Of a stretch of 64,000 nucleotides of DNA, positions 18,733 to 29,045 are shown in pieces. The position numbers and the translations under genes are program-made. Within the stretch, counting starts at the first letter, position 1; every line of letters begins with the position of its first letter. The stretch is from Amygdalobacter nucleatus (GTDB taxonomy: Bacteria; Bacillota; Clostridia; Saccharofermentanales; Fastidiosipilaceae): assembly GCF_029167365.1 (NCBI RefSeq), contig NZ_JARFNM010000001.1, forward strand, positions 550,001 through 614,000, given 5' to 3'. The notes below the pieces were generated by a model. That model saw nothing but the letters and a program-made list of their open reading frames with translations. It was not told the origin of the DNA and ran no database searches.

Positions 18733-21216
18733 ATGGCGAATGAGAACATCGATACTGTCGAAACTAATCACGCCCACGAAGTGAATCGACATGAACATAG
18801 CAAATTACAACTTGAAGGGGAAGAAAGTTCTGCTTCGCATGATACAGGTGTGGACCAACTGACGCATGTTTATTATGGTCAATATCTGGAATTGATTCAG
18901 TCAACGTATATCAAATTAATTGAATCATATCAGGCTTATGCAGGTAAGGATACAGACCTAAGCTTGATTGAAAAAGCCTACATATTTGCCGCTCAAGCCC
19001 ATGGCAATCAGAAACGCTTGACAGGTGAACCTTATATTATTCATCCTTTGTCAGTTGCGCAAATTTTGACGGGAATTGAGTCGGATGAAATTACAATCTG
19101 TGCCGCCCTATTACATGATACAGTTGAAGATACAGGTCGGACATTACAGGATATTTCAGAAAATTTTGGGACTGAGATTGCTAAATTAGTTGACGGTGTC
19201 ACCAAATTAGGCAAGATGAGCTATGAGTCCAAGGAAGACTTACAGGCTGAAAATTTCCGCAAACTATTTTTGGCGATGGCCGAAGATATACGCGTTGTTT
19301 TGATCAAGTTGGCAGATCGTCTGCATAATATGCGCACGTTGAAGTCGCAACGTGATTACAAGCAAGAAAGAATCAGCCGAGAAACATTGGACATATATGC
19401 ACCTTTAGCAGATCGCTTAGGTGTATATATGTGGAAATGGGAATTAGAAGACCTTTGCCTGTATTACCTTGATCGTGATGCTTACTATGAGCTAGTTGGC
19501 GCAATTACGCAAAAACGGGCTGAGCGGGAACGCTATTTACAAGAAATTATTGAACACCTTAGAGCTTTAATTAATGATATGCACATCAAGTGTGAGATTG
19601 ATGGGCGCCCGAAACATTTTTATAGCATTTATCGCAAGATGAAGAACAAGTGCAAAAATTTGGACCAAATTTACGATCTATTTGCTTGCCGTATCATTGT
19701 CGATACTGTGGCTGATTGCTATTCAATTCTAGGCTTAGTCCATAAAACTTATACGCCTATACCTGGCCGTTTCAAAGATTATATTGCTATGCCTAAACCC
19801 AATATGTATCAGTCCTTGCATACGACGGTTGTTGGTCCTAAAGGCTATCCGTTTGAAGTGCAGATACGTACTTTTGCGATGCATAGAACAGCTGAATATG
19901 GTATTGCTGCACACTGGAAATACAAAGCAGGTCTCTTTGATAAACCAGGTTCTTTAGAAGCAGATAATAGCAATTTGCCATGGCTGAAAAACTTAGTTGA
20001 ATGGCAAAAAGATTATTGCAATTCCAAAGAATATATGGATTCTTTGAAAACGGGCTTAATTGTTGAAGAGGTGTTCGTCATTACACCTAGAGGTGATGTT
20101 ATTTCATTGCCGCAAGGAGCAATCCCTATCGATTTGGCATATGCGATTCATTCAGGCGTTGGCAATCATATGTATGGAGCTAAGGTCAATGGTAAAATTG
20201 TGCCGTTGACTTATGAACTACAAAATGGCGATATAGTCGAAATTTTGACTTCCGATAAAATACAAGGCCCAAGTCGCGATTGGCTGAATTTGGTAAAAAG
20301 CTCAACTGCTCGTAACAAAATTACGCACTGGTTCAAAAAAGAATTACGTGATGAAAATATTCAACGTGGTAAGCAATTACTGGAGAAGGAAATTAAAAAA
20401 ATTGGTTTTAGTTCCTTGACACTAGTTAAGAGCGAATACGCCGATGCTATCTTGAAACGTTATAGTTTCCGTAATATTGATGACTTGTACGCGTCGATTG
20501 GTGATACTTCATCTGGCTTAACGGCAACTAAAGTAGCACCGAAATTGCGCGATTCTTATTTACGTAGCTTGAGTAGTACTGAATTAGAAGAGTTAGGCTA
20601 TTACATTAACCGTTATGGCAATTTGATTTATAATCCTTTGGCCAAGCAGATCAAAGAAGAGACAGAAAACAATAGCCAGTCGACAAACGCTTTTACTTTG
20701 AACAAAAAAGAAACAAGTAAACACAAACATTGTTCGAATGATTTGGGTATCGAAGTTAAAGACATCGATAACTGTAAAGTCAGTTTGTCACGTTGTTGCT
20801 CGCCTGTTCCAGGGGATCTTATTATCGGCTATATTACACGGGGCCGAGGTGTCATGGTACATCGCCAAGATTGCGCCAATATTCGTTCAGTTTTGGAAAA
20901 GTCCGCTTTGAGTGTGATCGAGGCAGAGAAGGCTAGTCGATTGATTGAAGTTAGCTGGAATGTGGCTGAGCGTAAGGGCAATTATCCAGTTGCGTTGAAG
21001 ATCATGGCCCACGATCGCTGGCATCTATTCGGCGATATTTCGAATGCTTTAGCTGATGAGAAGATAAATATTATTTCTGGTTCGATGAATTCAGTCAAAG
21101 ATGTAACGGCTGTTTTGGATATTACGATTGAAGTTTGTTCACAAGAACAATATAACAGGGTAGTTGGTCGTTTGAAGGCTATACCAGATGTCATTTCAGT
21201 TAATCGCTCTAATTGA
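18733..21216 (+). CDS. rel: RelA/SpoT-type (p)ppGpp synthetase/hydrolase
   Basis: This is a long Rel enzyme that makes and degrades (p)ppGpp in the stringent response. The 827-residue product shows an N-terminal HD hydrolase domain with intact HDTVEDT and DRLHNMRT, a synthetase domain with GRPKHFYSIYRKM and KDYIAMPKPN, a TGS domain (VFVITPRGDVISLP), a conserved CCSPVPGD segment, and a C-terminal ACT domain. Both catalytic domains look intact, so it is probably bifunctional. ATG 18733 is preferred because AGAGGA sits 7 nt upstream; the GTG at 18715 would add six residues. Confidence 0.95.
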   Translation: MANENIDTVETNHAHEVNRHEHSKLQLEGEESSASHDTGVDQLTHVYYGQYLELIQSTYIKLIESYQAYAGKDTDLSLIEKAYIFAAQAHGNQKRLTGEPYIIHPLSVAQILTGIESDEITICAALLHDTVEDTGRTLQDISENFGTEIAKLVDGVTKLGKMSYESKEDLQAENFRKLFLAMAEDIRVVLIKLADRLHNMRTLKSQRDYKQERISRETLDIYAPLADRLGVYMWKWELEDLCLYYLDRDAYYELVGAITQKRAERERYLQEIIEHLRALINDMHIKCEIDGRPKHFYSIYRKMKNKCKNLDQIYDLFACRIIVDTVADCYSILGLVHKTYTPIPGRFKDYIAMPKPNMYQSLHTTVVGPKGYPFEVQIRTFAMHRTAEYGIAAHWKYKAGLFDKPGSLEADNSNLPWLKNLVEWQKDYCNSKEYMDSLKTGLIVEEVFVITPRGDVISLPQGAIPIDLAYAIHSGVGNHMYGAKVNGKIVPLTYELQNGDIVEILTSDKIQGPSRDWLNLVKSSTARNKITHWFKKELRDENIQRGKQLLEKEIKKIGFSSLTLVKSEYADAILKRYSFRNIDDLYASIGDTSSGLTATKVAPKLRDSYLRSLSSTELEELGYYINRYGNLIYNPLAKQIKEETENNSQSTNAFTLNKKETSKHKHCSNDLGIEVKDIDNCKVSLSRCCSPVPGDLIIGYITRGRGVMVHRQDCANIRSVLEKSALSVIEAEKASRLIEVSWNVAERKGNYPVALKIMAHDRWHLFGDISNALADEKINIISGSMNSVKDVTAVLDITIEVCSQEQYNRVVGRLKAIPDVISVNRSN

Positions 21217-21246
21217 GCTAAACTTAAAGCTGATTTTGTATAAGCA

Positions 21247-21255
21247 TGGTACAAT
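21247..21255 (+). promoter_or_regulatory. extended -10 promoter for the second two-component operon
   Basis: TGG-TACAAT (21247-21255) is an extended -10 element about 50 nt upstream of the response regulator. No good -35 is visible. Confidence 0.4.
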
Positions 21256-21304
21256 TTATAGGGTAAAGAGTTGATGGTAGTGCCGGTGCAAAGGAGGAAA
21301 GAGT

Positions 21305-22009
21305 ATGGAGTTAGTGGTATTAGTTTGTGACGATGATCCGATTGTGCACGAGTCATTACGCTTATATTTGCAAAAAGAAGGCATGAAGATGCATTCGGCG
21401 TTCAATGGCGAAGACGGCTTGAAGCTCGTTAAAGAATTGAAGCCGGATTTTGCGATAGTAGATGTTATGATGCCTGTTATGTCCGGCTTGGAAATGTGCC
21501 GCGAAGTGCGTAAATTCAGTAATATGCCGATTATTATGTTGACGGCTCGTGGCGAAGAAATAGACCGTATTTTGGGCTTGGAATTAGGCGCTGATGATTA
21601 CATTGTGAAACCGTTTAGTCCAAGAGAAGTTATTGCTAGAATTAAGGCTATTTTGCGCAGAGTGGAAGAGACAAACGCGTATCGCGCCATTACAGCAGCT
21701 GGTAAGTTCGTCGAAATTCCTGGCTTAGAGATTGACTTGAAAAATGTGCAAGTAAAAGTAAATAGCGAGGAAGCTCATTTTACGAAGAAAGAGGCAGAAT
21801 TGCTCTACTTCTTAGCTAAGTATCCGAATGTTACATTTAGTCGTGAGCAGATTTTGGAAAAAATCTGGGGCTATGAGAGCGTCGGACAGAGTCGTACTGT
21901 TGATACTCATATTAAACAGATTAGAAAGAAATTGAGTAATTATGATTTGCCATGGTCTGTGGAAACAGTGCACGGCGTTGGCTATCGCTTGAAGAGCACG
22001 AAGATTTGA
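21305..22009 (+). CDS. OmpR/PhoB-family response regulator
   Basis: The product has 234 residues. The receiver domain has the acidic triplet D9-D11, phospho-acceptor D53 in AIVDVMMPVMSG and Lys in IVKPFSP. The winged-helix output domain (about 135-232) ends HGVGYRLK. An AAAGGAGGAAAGAGT ribosome binding site precedes ATG 21305. The kinase gene follows after 60 nt. Sequence and partner architecture are of the WalR/PhoP type, so this pair is the better candidate in the window for a cell-wall-stress (WalRK-like) system; that assignment is inference. Confidence 0.93.
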   Translation: MELVVLVCDDDPIVHESLRLYLQKEGMKMHSAFNGEDGLKLVKELKPDFAIVDVMMPVMSGLEMCREVRKFSNMPIIMLTARGEEIDRILGLELGADDYIVKPFSPREVIARIKAILRRVEETNAYRAITAAGKFVEIPGLEIDLKNVQVKVNSEEAHFTKKEAELLYFLAKYPNVTFSREQILEKIWGYESVGQSRTVDTHIKQIRKKLSNYDLPWSVETVHGVGYRLKSTKI

Positions 22010-22069
22010 TTGAAATTAGCTCAGCATTAACAGTTTCGATGGAATTTTTAGTAGGCAGAAAGGAAAGCA

Positions 22070-24097
22070 ATGAAAAAGTTAACTATTCTTCAGCAGGTTA
22101 TTGTGCTGATTTTAACTTGCCTTTTGCTTTTCTCACTGCTTATTTTTGGCTTTTTTTCGTATGTAACGCAAAACTTATTTCAGAAAAATCAGCTTTCAGA
22201 ATTGCAAGTGACTGTGCATGATATTGTTAAGACGGTCAAATCAATGTTCGGGCCAGGGACGGAAACTATTCATGGTCAAGAGATTTATCTGCACTTGTTA
22301 CCCAATGCAATCAGCTCAGATATTTTTATTGTTTATTTTGATCCCTTGCGTGAAGTGCCTGCCAAAGGCCAAAAAGTAGGTCAAGCTTTATCTGCACATG
22401 TAGATTACAACGATACAATTACCTATTGCTTACGTGATCAGCATGGCTTTAGCGAAAAAGATTTAAGTGAGATTGTCAAGCAAATTAAGCAGACTATACC
22501 TGAACTTTTGCAGCAAAGTTATTATAATTTCAATTTAACTTTGCCAAAAACTAATAATTTATTGAATAAGCAGCACAAATCAACGCAGACTGAGTTACAA
22601 GAACAGAAGCAAGGCAATGAGTTCATGGTAATTTCATCTGCTTTTACAGTTAATGAAACGGTTAATAGCAAGGGACTAAAAGGCGCTGTTTACTTAGTTA
22701 AATCGAAGAAATTATTGCGCAGCAATGAAGTTGTGCTCAATCTCTTTTTGCTGATAGCGGTATCCTTGACCTTGTTAATTATGATTGTGCCAGTTGTTTT
22801 GATTGTTTCACGCTTGATCAAACCGCTTATGAAGACGCGCGATGTTGCGTTAGCCTTGGGCAACGGCGACTTCTCGCAGCGAGCAGATGAGAATGCCCCG
22901 GCTGAAATTGGTGATTTGGCTCGGAGCATGAATCAGTTGGCAAGCAATTTGGACATGACACTTAGCTCTTTGCGCTTCGAAAAGAATCGTTTGCAGCAAG
23001 TCTTGAATAATTTGGCAGAAGGTGTGCTTGCCTATGATTTGTCTGGGCATATTACACATCAGAATCCAGCTATGCAAGATATGTTTAGAGCCTATCTAGT
23101 TGAGAATGATTTATGGCCAGAAGATGGTAACGCTGTCGCTTGGCCACAAGCTTTGGGCTTAGTTAATGAATTTCAGCAAATTACCTTGCGTGGCGGCTCG
23201 CTAACTTTAAAACGGCAATACGGCAAGATGGTTGTCGAAATAGCTTTGGATGCGTTGAATAATGAATTAGGCAATATTGTTGGTTCCTTGGCTAGTTTTA
23301 GAGATATTACGGAGCAGGAAGAAAGAGAGCAGACGCAAAAAGATTATGTGGCCAATGTTTCCCATGAGCTTCGTACGCCTTTGACAGCTATTCGCGGCCT
23401 GATTGAACCGTTAAGTGATGGTTTAGTTGAAGAAGAAACTGAGCGGCATCGCTATTATAAAATTATTCTTGATGAAACTTTACGCTTATCAAGATTGATC
23501 AACGAAATTCTGAAATTGAGTCGTATGCAAGCAAATAGGGAAACTATTGAGTTAGACTATTTCCAAATTTCAGATCTCTTCTTGTCCCTGAAAAATAAAT
23601 TTAGCATTTTGGCAACTGAAAAAAACATCACTTTCAATGTTCCGGATTTTTCTAAGCCATATATGTTCCAGGAACAAGAGATTAGACGCTTCAGGCGCTT
23701 TAATTTGAGCGACTTTATCGAGGAAGACTTGCTGATATGTTCCAGCTTCGATTATCTTGAACAATTGCTTGTTATTTTGATCGACAATGCGTTTAAGCAT
23801 ACACAATCTGGTGGAACGGTACAATTAATTCTCAGTCGAAATATCCATAAGCATTTAGTTATTTCTGTGCTAGATAATGGCGAAGGGATTGCGGCAGATC
23901 AACAAAAACACGTGTTTGAGCGCTTCTACAAGATTGATTCGTCTAGGGAACAAACAAAAGGTAACGGCTTAGGCTTGTCTATTGCCAAACAGATTGTCGA
24001 AAGTTTAGGCGGCCATATATATCTAGTTAGCCAGTTGCATGTTGGTAGTTGCTTTAGCTTTACAGTGAGGGAAAGGGAAGAAAGTGCAAAAAAATAA
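22070..24097 (+). CDS. sensor histidine kinase with extracytoplasmic, HAMP and PAS domains
   Basis: This 675-residue kinase partners the preceding regulator. Membrane segments lie at residues 9-31 and about 222-246, enclosing an extracytoplasmic domain of about 190 residues. Then come a HAMP domain (about 247-300), a PAS-like domain beginning LNNLAEGVLAYDLSG (about 312-420), HisKA with phospho-acceptor H432 in NVSHELRTPLTAI, and a HATPase domain with DNGEGIA and GNGLGLSIAKQIV. This order (TM-sensor-TM-HAMP-PAS-HisKA-HATPase) is that of WalK/PhoR kinases. The start has a GAAAGGAAAGC ribosome binding site. The end overlaps the next gene by 14 nt. Confidence 0.93.
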   Translation: MKKLTILQQVIVLILTCLLLFSLLIFGFFSYVTQNLFQKNQLSELQVTVHDIVKTVKSMFGPGTETIHGQEIYLHLLPNAISSDIFIVYFDPLREVPAKGQKVGQALSAHVDYNDTITYCLRDQHGFSEKDLSEIVKQIKQTIPELLQQSYYNFNLTLPKTNNLLNKQHKSTQTELQEQKQGNEFMVISSAFTVNETVNSKGLKGAVYLVKSKKLLRSNEVVLNLFLLIAVSLTLLIMIVPVVLIVSRLIKPLMKTRDVALALGNGDFSQRADENAPAEIGDLARSMNQLASNLDMTLSSLRFEKNRLQQVLNNLAEGVLAYDLSGHITHQNPAMQDMFRAYLVENDLWPEDGNAVAWPQALGLVNEFQQITLRGGSLTLKRQYGKMVVEIALDALNNELGNIVGSLASFRDITEQEEREQTQKDYVANVSHELRTPLTAIRGLIEPLSDGLVEEETERHRYYKIILDETLRLSRLINEILKLSRMQANRETIELDYFQISDLFLSLKNKFSILATEKNITFNVPDFSKPYMFQEQEIRRFRRFNLSDFIEEDLLICSSFDYLEQLLVILIDNAFKHTQSGGTVQLILSRNIHKHLVISVLDNGEGIAADQQKHVFERFYKIDSSREQTKGNGLGLSIAKQIVESLGGHIYLVSQLHVGSCFSFTVREREESAKK

Positions 24098-24965
24098 AAC
24101 ATTGAAAAAATTAGCTAATTTGACCGCACAGGTTAAGTTAGAACATTTGCCTAAAAATTTAAAAGAGCATAATTCCAAAGCTAAGCAAGCTTCAGCTTCT
24201 AAACTTAAAACAAATACAGTTCCTTTGAATGTAACTGATGAGCGCCTGAATAAATTTTTGGCCCGCTTGGGCATTTGTTCTAGGCGCGAGGCGGATGCGT
24301 TGATTAGTCAGGGACGCATACAAGTTAATGGCCAAATAGCTAGTTTGGGTAGCAGAGTGGACGTGACTGATACAATTTTACTAGATGGCAGGCTAATTAA
24401 TGTTGAACGGCCTAAGGCCATATATTTGGCGCTTAATAAGCCACGGGGGATTGTTTGTACTACCGATTTACGCGAAAAGAATAACATAGTCAGTTATCTG
24501 AATTTGCCTGAGCGAATTTTCCCAATCGGGCGATTGGATAAAGATTCAAGTGGTTTGATTTTGTTGACCAATGATGGCAGTATCGTCAATTCGATTTTGC
24601 GTGAGCGCTATGGCCATAGCAAGGAATATGAAGTTGAAGTTGATCAGCCAATCACAGCTGATTTTGTAAAACAGATGCAAAGTGGTGTGCATATCTTGGG
24701 ACAGATGACGAAGCCTTGTGAGGTCAGACAGCTTGGTACTAACAAGTTTAGAATTATTTTGACGCAGGGCTTAAACCGCCAAATTCGCCGTATGTGTGAA
24801 GCGTTAGGCTACAAAGTAATAAGTTTGGTTCGCTTGAGAATAATGGAGATAACGCTCGGCAATTTGCAATTGGGTGAATATCGCTATTTAACAGCTAAGG
24901 AGATCAAGCACTTAAAGGAAAATTTAAGCAAAGCTGAAGGGCAAGCTGGTGAACTTGATGACTGA
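24084..24965 (+). CDS. rluB: RsuA/RluB-family rRNA pseudouridine synthase
   Basis: This enzyme isomerises uridine to pseudouridine in rRNA; the RluB branch acts on 23S helix 89. The 293-residue product has a basic N-terminal extension (about 1-50), an S4 RNA-binding domain (LNKFLARLGICSRREAD, about 55-100), and the catalytic domain with the active-site Asp in GRLDKDSSGLILLTND. The GTG start at 24084 overlaps the kinase gene by 14 nt and has GGGAAGAA upstream. RsuA-type specificity for 16S cannot be excluded. Confidence 0.88.
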   Translation: MQKNKTLKKLANLTAQVKLEHLPKNLKEHNSKAKQASASKLKTNTVPLNVTDERLNKFLARLGICSRREADALISQGRIQVNGQIASLGSRVDVTDTILLDGRLINVERPKAIYLALNKPRGIVCTTDLREKNNIVSYLNLPERIFPIGRLDKDSSGLILLTNDGSIVNSILRERYGHSKEYEVEVDQPITADFVKQMQSGVHILGQMTKPCEVRQLGTNKFRIILTQGLNRQIRRMCEALGYKVISLVRLRIMEITLGNLQLGEYRYLTAKEIKHLKENLSKAEGQAGELDD

Positions 24966-25794
24966 TTTAGCTGTCAGAGTTAAAAAACTCGTTTCTGAGC
25001 GTTTGGAAGCTAAACAAAGCCCATTACCAGTCGTTTATGAGGACAATCATTTGTTAGCTGTCTGCAAATATCCTTTCGTTTTGAGTCAGGCAGATGGCTC
25101 AAGCAAACTGGAAACTCTGAATTTAGAGAGAATGTATATCAGGCAGGAATCTGAGCGACAAGGCAGGCCTAAGTTAGGCAATATTTATTTGGTTGCATGT
25201 CACCGCTTGGATTACACAGTTGGCGGAGTTTTACTGTTGGCCAAAACAGAGAAGACAGCCAAACGAATGCAATCTGCAATTAAGTCAAGGCAACTTGCAA
25301 AATCGTATATTGCCATAACAGAAGCTAATCATTTAGCTTTAGCTAAACTCAAAGCTAAGGAAATTGAAGAAGGGCTTTATCATTTGGAGAATTATCTAGC
25401 TAAAGATGAAGAACATCTAAAGGCTCGTATTTGGCAAGCTAGCTCTTCTAATGTACCTGCTAATTATAAAAAAGCTAGTTTAACAATGCGCTTATTGGCT
25501 GAATACAAGGATGCTTTTATTTGGCAGATTAGTTTGGAGACAGGGCGTTTCCATCAAATCAGAGCCCAACTAGCTAATGTTAATTTACCTTTACTGGGTG
25601 ACTACAAATATAATCAAGCACAGGCTCAAAAAAGTACTTTTGTAAGCCCCTTGCTTTGGGCTTACGAATTAGAATTTGAGCACCCTGTCAAAAAGATAAA
25701 TATTAAGTTACAAGCTTGGCCGGAAGCTTTTTGCTTCCAAGCATATGCCAATTTTCCTTATGCAGATTATCTCGCTATAAGGTCAAACCATTAA
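24949..25794 (+). CDS. RluA-like pseudouridine synthase
   Basis: This 281-residue protein belongs to the RluA-type pseudouridine synthases. The catalytic segment reads CHRLDYTVGGVLLLAKT, where the family normally has HRLDxxTSG; the catalytic Asp is kept but the following residues are atypical. RFHQIRAQLA near residue 200 matches the family RxHQIRxHL motif. No S4 domain is present. The GTG start at 24949 overlaps rluB by 17 nt, and GAAGGG is 7 nt upstream; ATG 24958 is the alternative. The RNA target is unknown. Confidence 0.82.
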   Translation: MNLMTDLAVRVKKLVSERLEAKQSPLPVVYEDNHLLAVCKYPFVLSQADGSSKLETLNLERMYIRQESERQGRPKLGNIYLVACHRLDYTVGGVLLLAKTEKTAKRMQSAIKSRQLAKSYIAITEANHLALAKLKAKEIEEGLYHLENYLAKDEEHLKARIWQASSSNVPANYKKASLTMRLLAEYKDAFIWQISLETGRFHQIRAQLANVNLPLLGDYKYNQAQAQKSTFVSPLLWAYELEFEHPVKKINIKLQAWPEAFCFQAYANFPYADYLAIRSNH

Positions 25795-25811
25795 GTTACA
25801 AGGAGATAAGC

Positions 25812-28800
25812 ATGGCTTCGACAAAATATGATTTGCTAATTGTGGATGCAAACAGTTTGATTTATCGCACGCATTTTGCCTCTGCTCACAGTCAATTAAG
25901 TACAGATGGGCAAGCTATGGGAGCGACATATGGATTTTTTAATATTCTTTTGAAAGTCATGCAAAGTTACCCAACCCCTTATTTGGCTTTTTGTTGGGAT
26001 GTAGCTAAAGAAACTTTTAGAAACAAATTATATAAAGATTACAAGTCAACTAGAGTCAGTATGCCTGAAGAATTGGCCAGCCAAATTCCTTTGGTGCGAA
26101 ATAGCTTACAGTTAGCTGGCTTTAGTCAACTGGGCAAACAAGGTTATGAGGCTGATGATTTGATCGGCAGCTTAAGTTGCTTGGCTAAATCTAAGGGTAT
26201 GCAGGTTTTGGTGTTATCAAGTGATAAGGACGACTTGCAATTGATAGATCCTAATGTTTCTATCTTAATGCCTAAGGGTGCTGGCGTTTATGAGCTATGG
26301 GATTTGGAGCGCTTACAAACTGAATATGGCGTAAATGGCGATGGTTGGTTACAGATGAAGGGCCTGATGGGCGATACATCTGATAATATACCTGGCGTTA
26401 AAGGCATAGGCATAAAAAGTGCAATGACCTTGATTAACAAATATCAAAACGTAGATAATTTGTTGGCGCACTTATCCGAATTAACTAAGACACAACAGAA
26501 GAAAATTAGCTTAGATCGTGACAACTTACTTTTATCACTAGAATTAAGTCGGATTAAGTGCGACTTACCTTTTGAGAGCAAATTGGAAAAAATCAAAAAT
26601 CCAGGTTATTGGCAAAAAGATCTAGCCAATGTTTTGCAGAGCTTAAAATTTAAATCGCTTATCGAACGTTATCAATTACAAAGTTTAGCGACAACGACTT
26701 ATAATTTTAGAGCTTTACTTACCCCGAATTTGCTTATAAATAGTCCTACGGAATTTGCACTTTGGCAGTGGCAGGAAAATATTACAGCTAATTATTTTAC
26801 GCAAGAACCAGAGATTAAAATAGAAAAATTGGGCTGGCAGATTGGCCGTGAAAATATAAATAATAATTTACAATTAAGCAGTGCCTTATTGCGCGATTAT
26901 ATAGTTTTGAACTATTGGCAACTTTTGCAATATGATGAAGAAGCGCGTCAATTGCTACATAATTGGTTGCAGCTATTACAAGCTGAAAACCCTGAAATTA
27001 GCCCGTTTTATAGCTTAAATTCTGAGCTTCAACAAGCTTTTAAGAATTTGGCTAATTGGAAAATAAATTATGTGACAGAGTTTACTGACTTGCCACAAAA
27101 TACGGAATATTTTTATCTGCCTTATCTAAAAATAACAAATGACAAGCATACCATCAAGGCGAATGAAATGGCCTTTATGTTGAGTAATTCAGTGACAGAT
27201 GGTTTATTGTGGACTTTAGCTGAGCCAAGCACATTATATGTATTAGCTCCAGAAATTTTGCGTAAGCTATTATGCAAAGTCCAAACTGAACCTTTGACCT
27301 GTTTAGCTTCACAAACGCAAACATATGAAAAGGCTAATTTTTATAGTTGGCAATTAAAAGATTTATTGAAAGCACTTGATGTCTATAGCCTACGGCCAGA
27401 TTTTGGCTTAGATTGCGAGAGTATCACACAAACTGAGTTGTTGAGGAACTCATGTGAAAATAAGCAAGTGAAAATGGTTAAAAGTGGTAGCGCTTACCTT
27501 GATATTGACCTTTTAGCCTACACTTTAGGCTGTTTACAGACAGATCTTTATCTTGAATTTTTTAATGAACACAAAAAAGAAGCTACAGTCACAGTGAAAG
27601 ATATAGAGAGTTTGCTTGAAAATACGCTTTTCTATCTTGATGTTGCCTATGCACAGGTTATATGGACAAAGGCAGCCACATTGTTGTTTAGGATTGAGCA
27701 ACCTTTAGTTGTAGTTTTGGCTAAGATGGAGAAGCAGGGGATTTTGCTAGATCAAGCTGCCTTGACCCAAGCGAAAGAGTTTTATCATACAGAGATGACG
27801 AAAGCTGAGCGCCAATTTATGTTTGCAGCTGGCCATCCAATCAACTTAAATTCACCAGAACAAATCAGTAACTTCTTATTTACGGAATTAAATTTGGTTA
27901 GTGGCGAGCAGAAACTGAACAAATCAGGCTTTATTTCAACTCGCAACGAATATTTGCAAGAATTAGCACCAACATATCCTTTGGTCCAAACTTTGTTAGA
28001 TTATCGTAAGTATCAGAAATTGTTGGCATTTGCTGAAGGGTTACAGAAAGCTTGTAATCCAGAAACCAATAGGGTTTCAACAGAATTTTTGCAGACTAAA
28101 ACAGCTACGGGACGTTTGTCTTCCCAAAATCCAAATTTGCAGAATATTCCTGTACGAGCTGAAGTTAAACATGGTTTACGGGAAGTGTTTGTAGCTGAGT
28201 CAGGCAGAGTATTATTAGATGTCGACTATTCTCAAATTGAATTAAGAATCATGGCTGCCTTGGCGAACGATCCTGTGATGCTGCAGGCGTTCAAAGACGG
28301 ACGTGATATTCATTCTGAAGTTGCTAGTCATATCTTTCACAAAGAAATAAGTCAAATAACGCCGATTGAGCGCAGTCACGCTAAAGCAATTAATTTTAGC
28401 TTGATTTACGGTGCAACGGCCTTTGGTACAGCTAAACGTTTGAATATCAGCTTTAAAGAAGCCAAAACCTACCTTGAAAATTACTTCCATAAATTTTCAA
28501 AAATCAAAGATTATATGGACTTTTTGCAAAGTCTAGCTGCAAAGCATGATTATGTTGCAACTGTGTTTGCCCGCCGCCGTTATCTGGAAAAAGTTAGAGC
28601 GCATCAGCTTGAGAAAAGCAAATTTGAATTTACTAACAAGTTGCAAAGCCTAGCTAAAACTTGTTTGGCCAACATACAAGCCGATGCGGCAGATATGCAC
28701 AATTTACCTGAACAAAAATTAAGCTTAGCTGATAAACGCATTATCATCAATACGCCAATTCAAGGTACAGGTGCTGATATTATCAAATTGGCTATGCTAA

Positions 28801-29003
28801 AGACAGTTTTAGCCCTGAAGGATGCTAACTTTGAAGCTGATTTGTTGCTGCAAGTTCACGATGAACTTTTATTTTCTGTCAAAAGTGAGGATGTAGAACA
28901 AGTTGCTAGCCTAGTTAAGAAAAGTATGGAGTCTCTAGTGGATATTGGAGTTAAATTAGAGGTCAAAATGGAATGGGGCGAAAATTGGGCAGAGATACAT
29001 TAA
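25812..29003 (+). CDS. polA: DNA polymerase I
   Basis: Pol I performs gap filling, repair synthesis and Okazaki primer removal. The 1063-residue product is longer than the usual 850-930. The N-terminal 5' nuclease domain (about 1-300) has IVDANSLIYR, EADDLIGSL and the GDTSDNIPGVKGIG helix-hairpin-helix. Residues about 300-650 form an enlarged middle domain where proofreading exonuclease motifs are not recognisable. The polymerase domain has TATGRLSSQNPNLQNIP, motif A with D805 (DYSQIELR), the O-helix KAINFSLIYGA, and motif C with H1016/D1017 (QVHDELLF). ATG 25812 has an AAGGAGATAAGC site; the open frame upstream overlaps the preceding gene and is not PolA-like. Confidence 0.95.
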   Translation: MASTKYDLLIVDANSLIYRTHFASAHSQLSTDGQAMGATYGFFNILLKVMQSYPTPYLAFCWDVAKETFRNKLYKDYKSTRVSMPEELASQIPLVRNSLQLAGFSQLGKQGYEADDLIGSLSCLAKSKGMQVLVLSSDKDDLQLIDPNVSILMPKGAGVYELWDLERLQTEYGVNGDGWLQMKGLMGDTSDNIPGVKGIGIKSAMTLINKYQNVDNLLAHLSELTKTQQKKISLDRDNLLLSLELSRIKCDLPFESKLEKIKNPGYWQKDLANVLQSLKFKSLIERYQLQSLATTTYNFRALLTPNLLINSPTEFALWQWQENITANYFTQEPEIKIEKLGWQIGRENINNNLQLSSALLRDYIVLNYWQLLQYDEEARQLLHNWLQLLQAENPEISPFYSLNSELQQAFKNLANWKINYVTEFTDLPQNTEYFYLPYLKITNDKHTIKANEMAFMLSNSVTDGLLWTLAEPSTLYVLAPEILRKLLCKVQTEPLTCLASQTQTYEKANFYSWQLKDLLKALDVYSLRPDFGLDCESITQTELLRNSCENKQVKMVKSGSAYLDIDLLAYTLGCLQTDLYLEFFNEHKKEATVTVKDIESLLENTLFYLDVAYAQVIWTKAATLLFRIEQPLVVVLAKMEKQGILLDQAALTQAKEFYHTEMTKAERQFMFAAGHPINLNSPEQISNFLFTELNLVSGEQKLNKSGFISTRNEYLQELAPTYPLVQTLLDYRKYQKLLAFAEGLQKACNPETNRVSTEFLQTKTATGRLSSQNPNLQNIPVRAEVKHGLREVFVAESGRVLLDVDYSQIELRIMAALANDPVMLQAFKDGRDIHSEVASHIFHKEISQITPIERSHAKAINFSLIYGATAFGTAKRLNISFKEAKTYLENYFHKFSKIKDYMDFLQSLAAKHDYVATVFARRRYLEKVRAHQLEKSKFEFTNKLQSLAKTCLANIQADAADMHNLPEQKLSLADKRIIINTPIQGTGADIIKLAMLKTVLALKDANFEADLLLQVHDELLFSVKSEDVEQVASLVKKSMESLVDIGVKLEVKMEWGENWAEIH

Positions 29004-29045
29004 AGCAGCTACAAAATAAATGAAAAGTCTAAGGAGAGGAAAAGA

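Noticed and set aside
21952-22221. An 89-residue open frame spanning the end of the second response regulator and start of its kinase
   Set aside because: It overlaps both genes in another frame and has no ribosome binding site.
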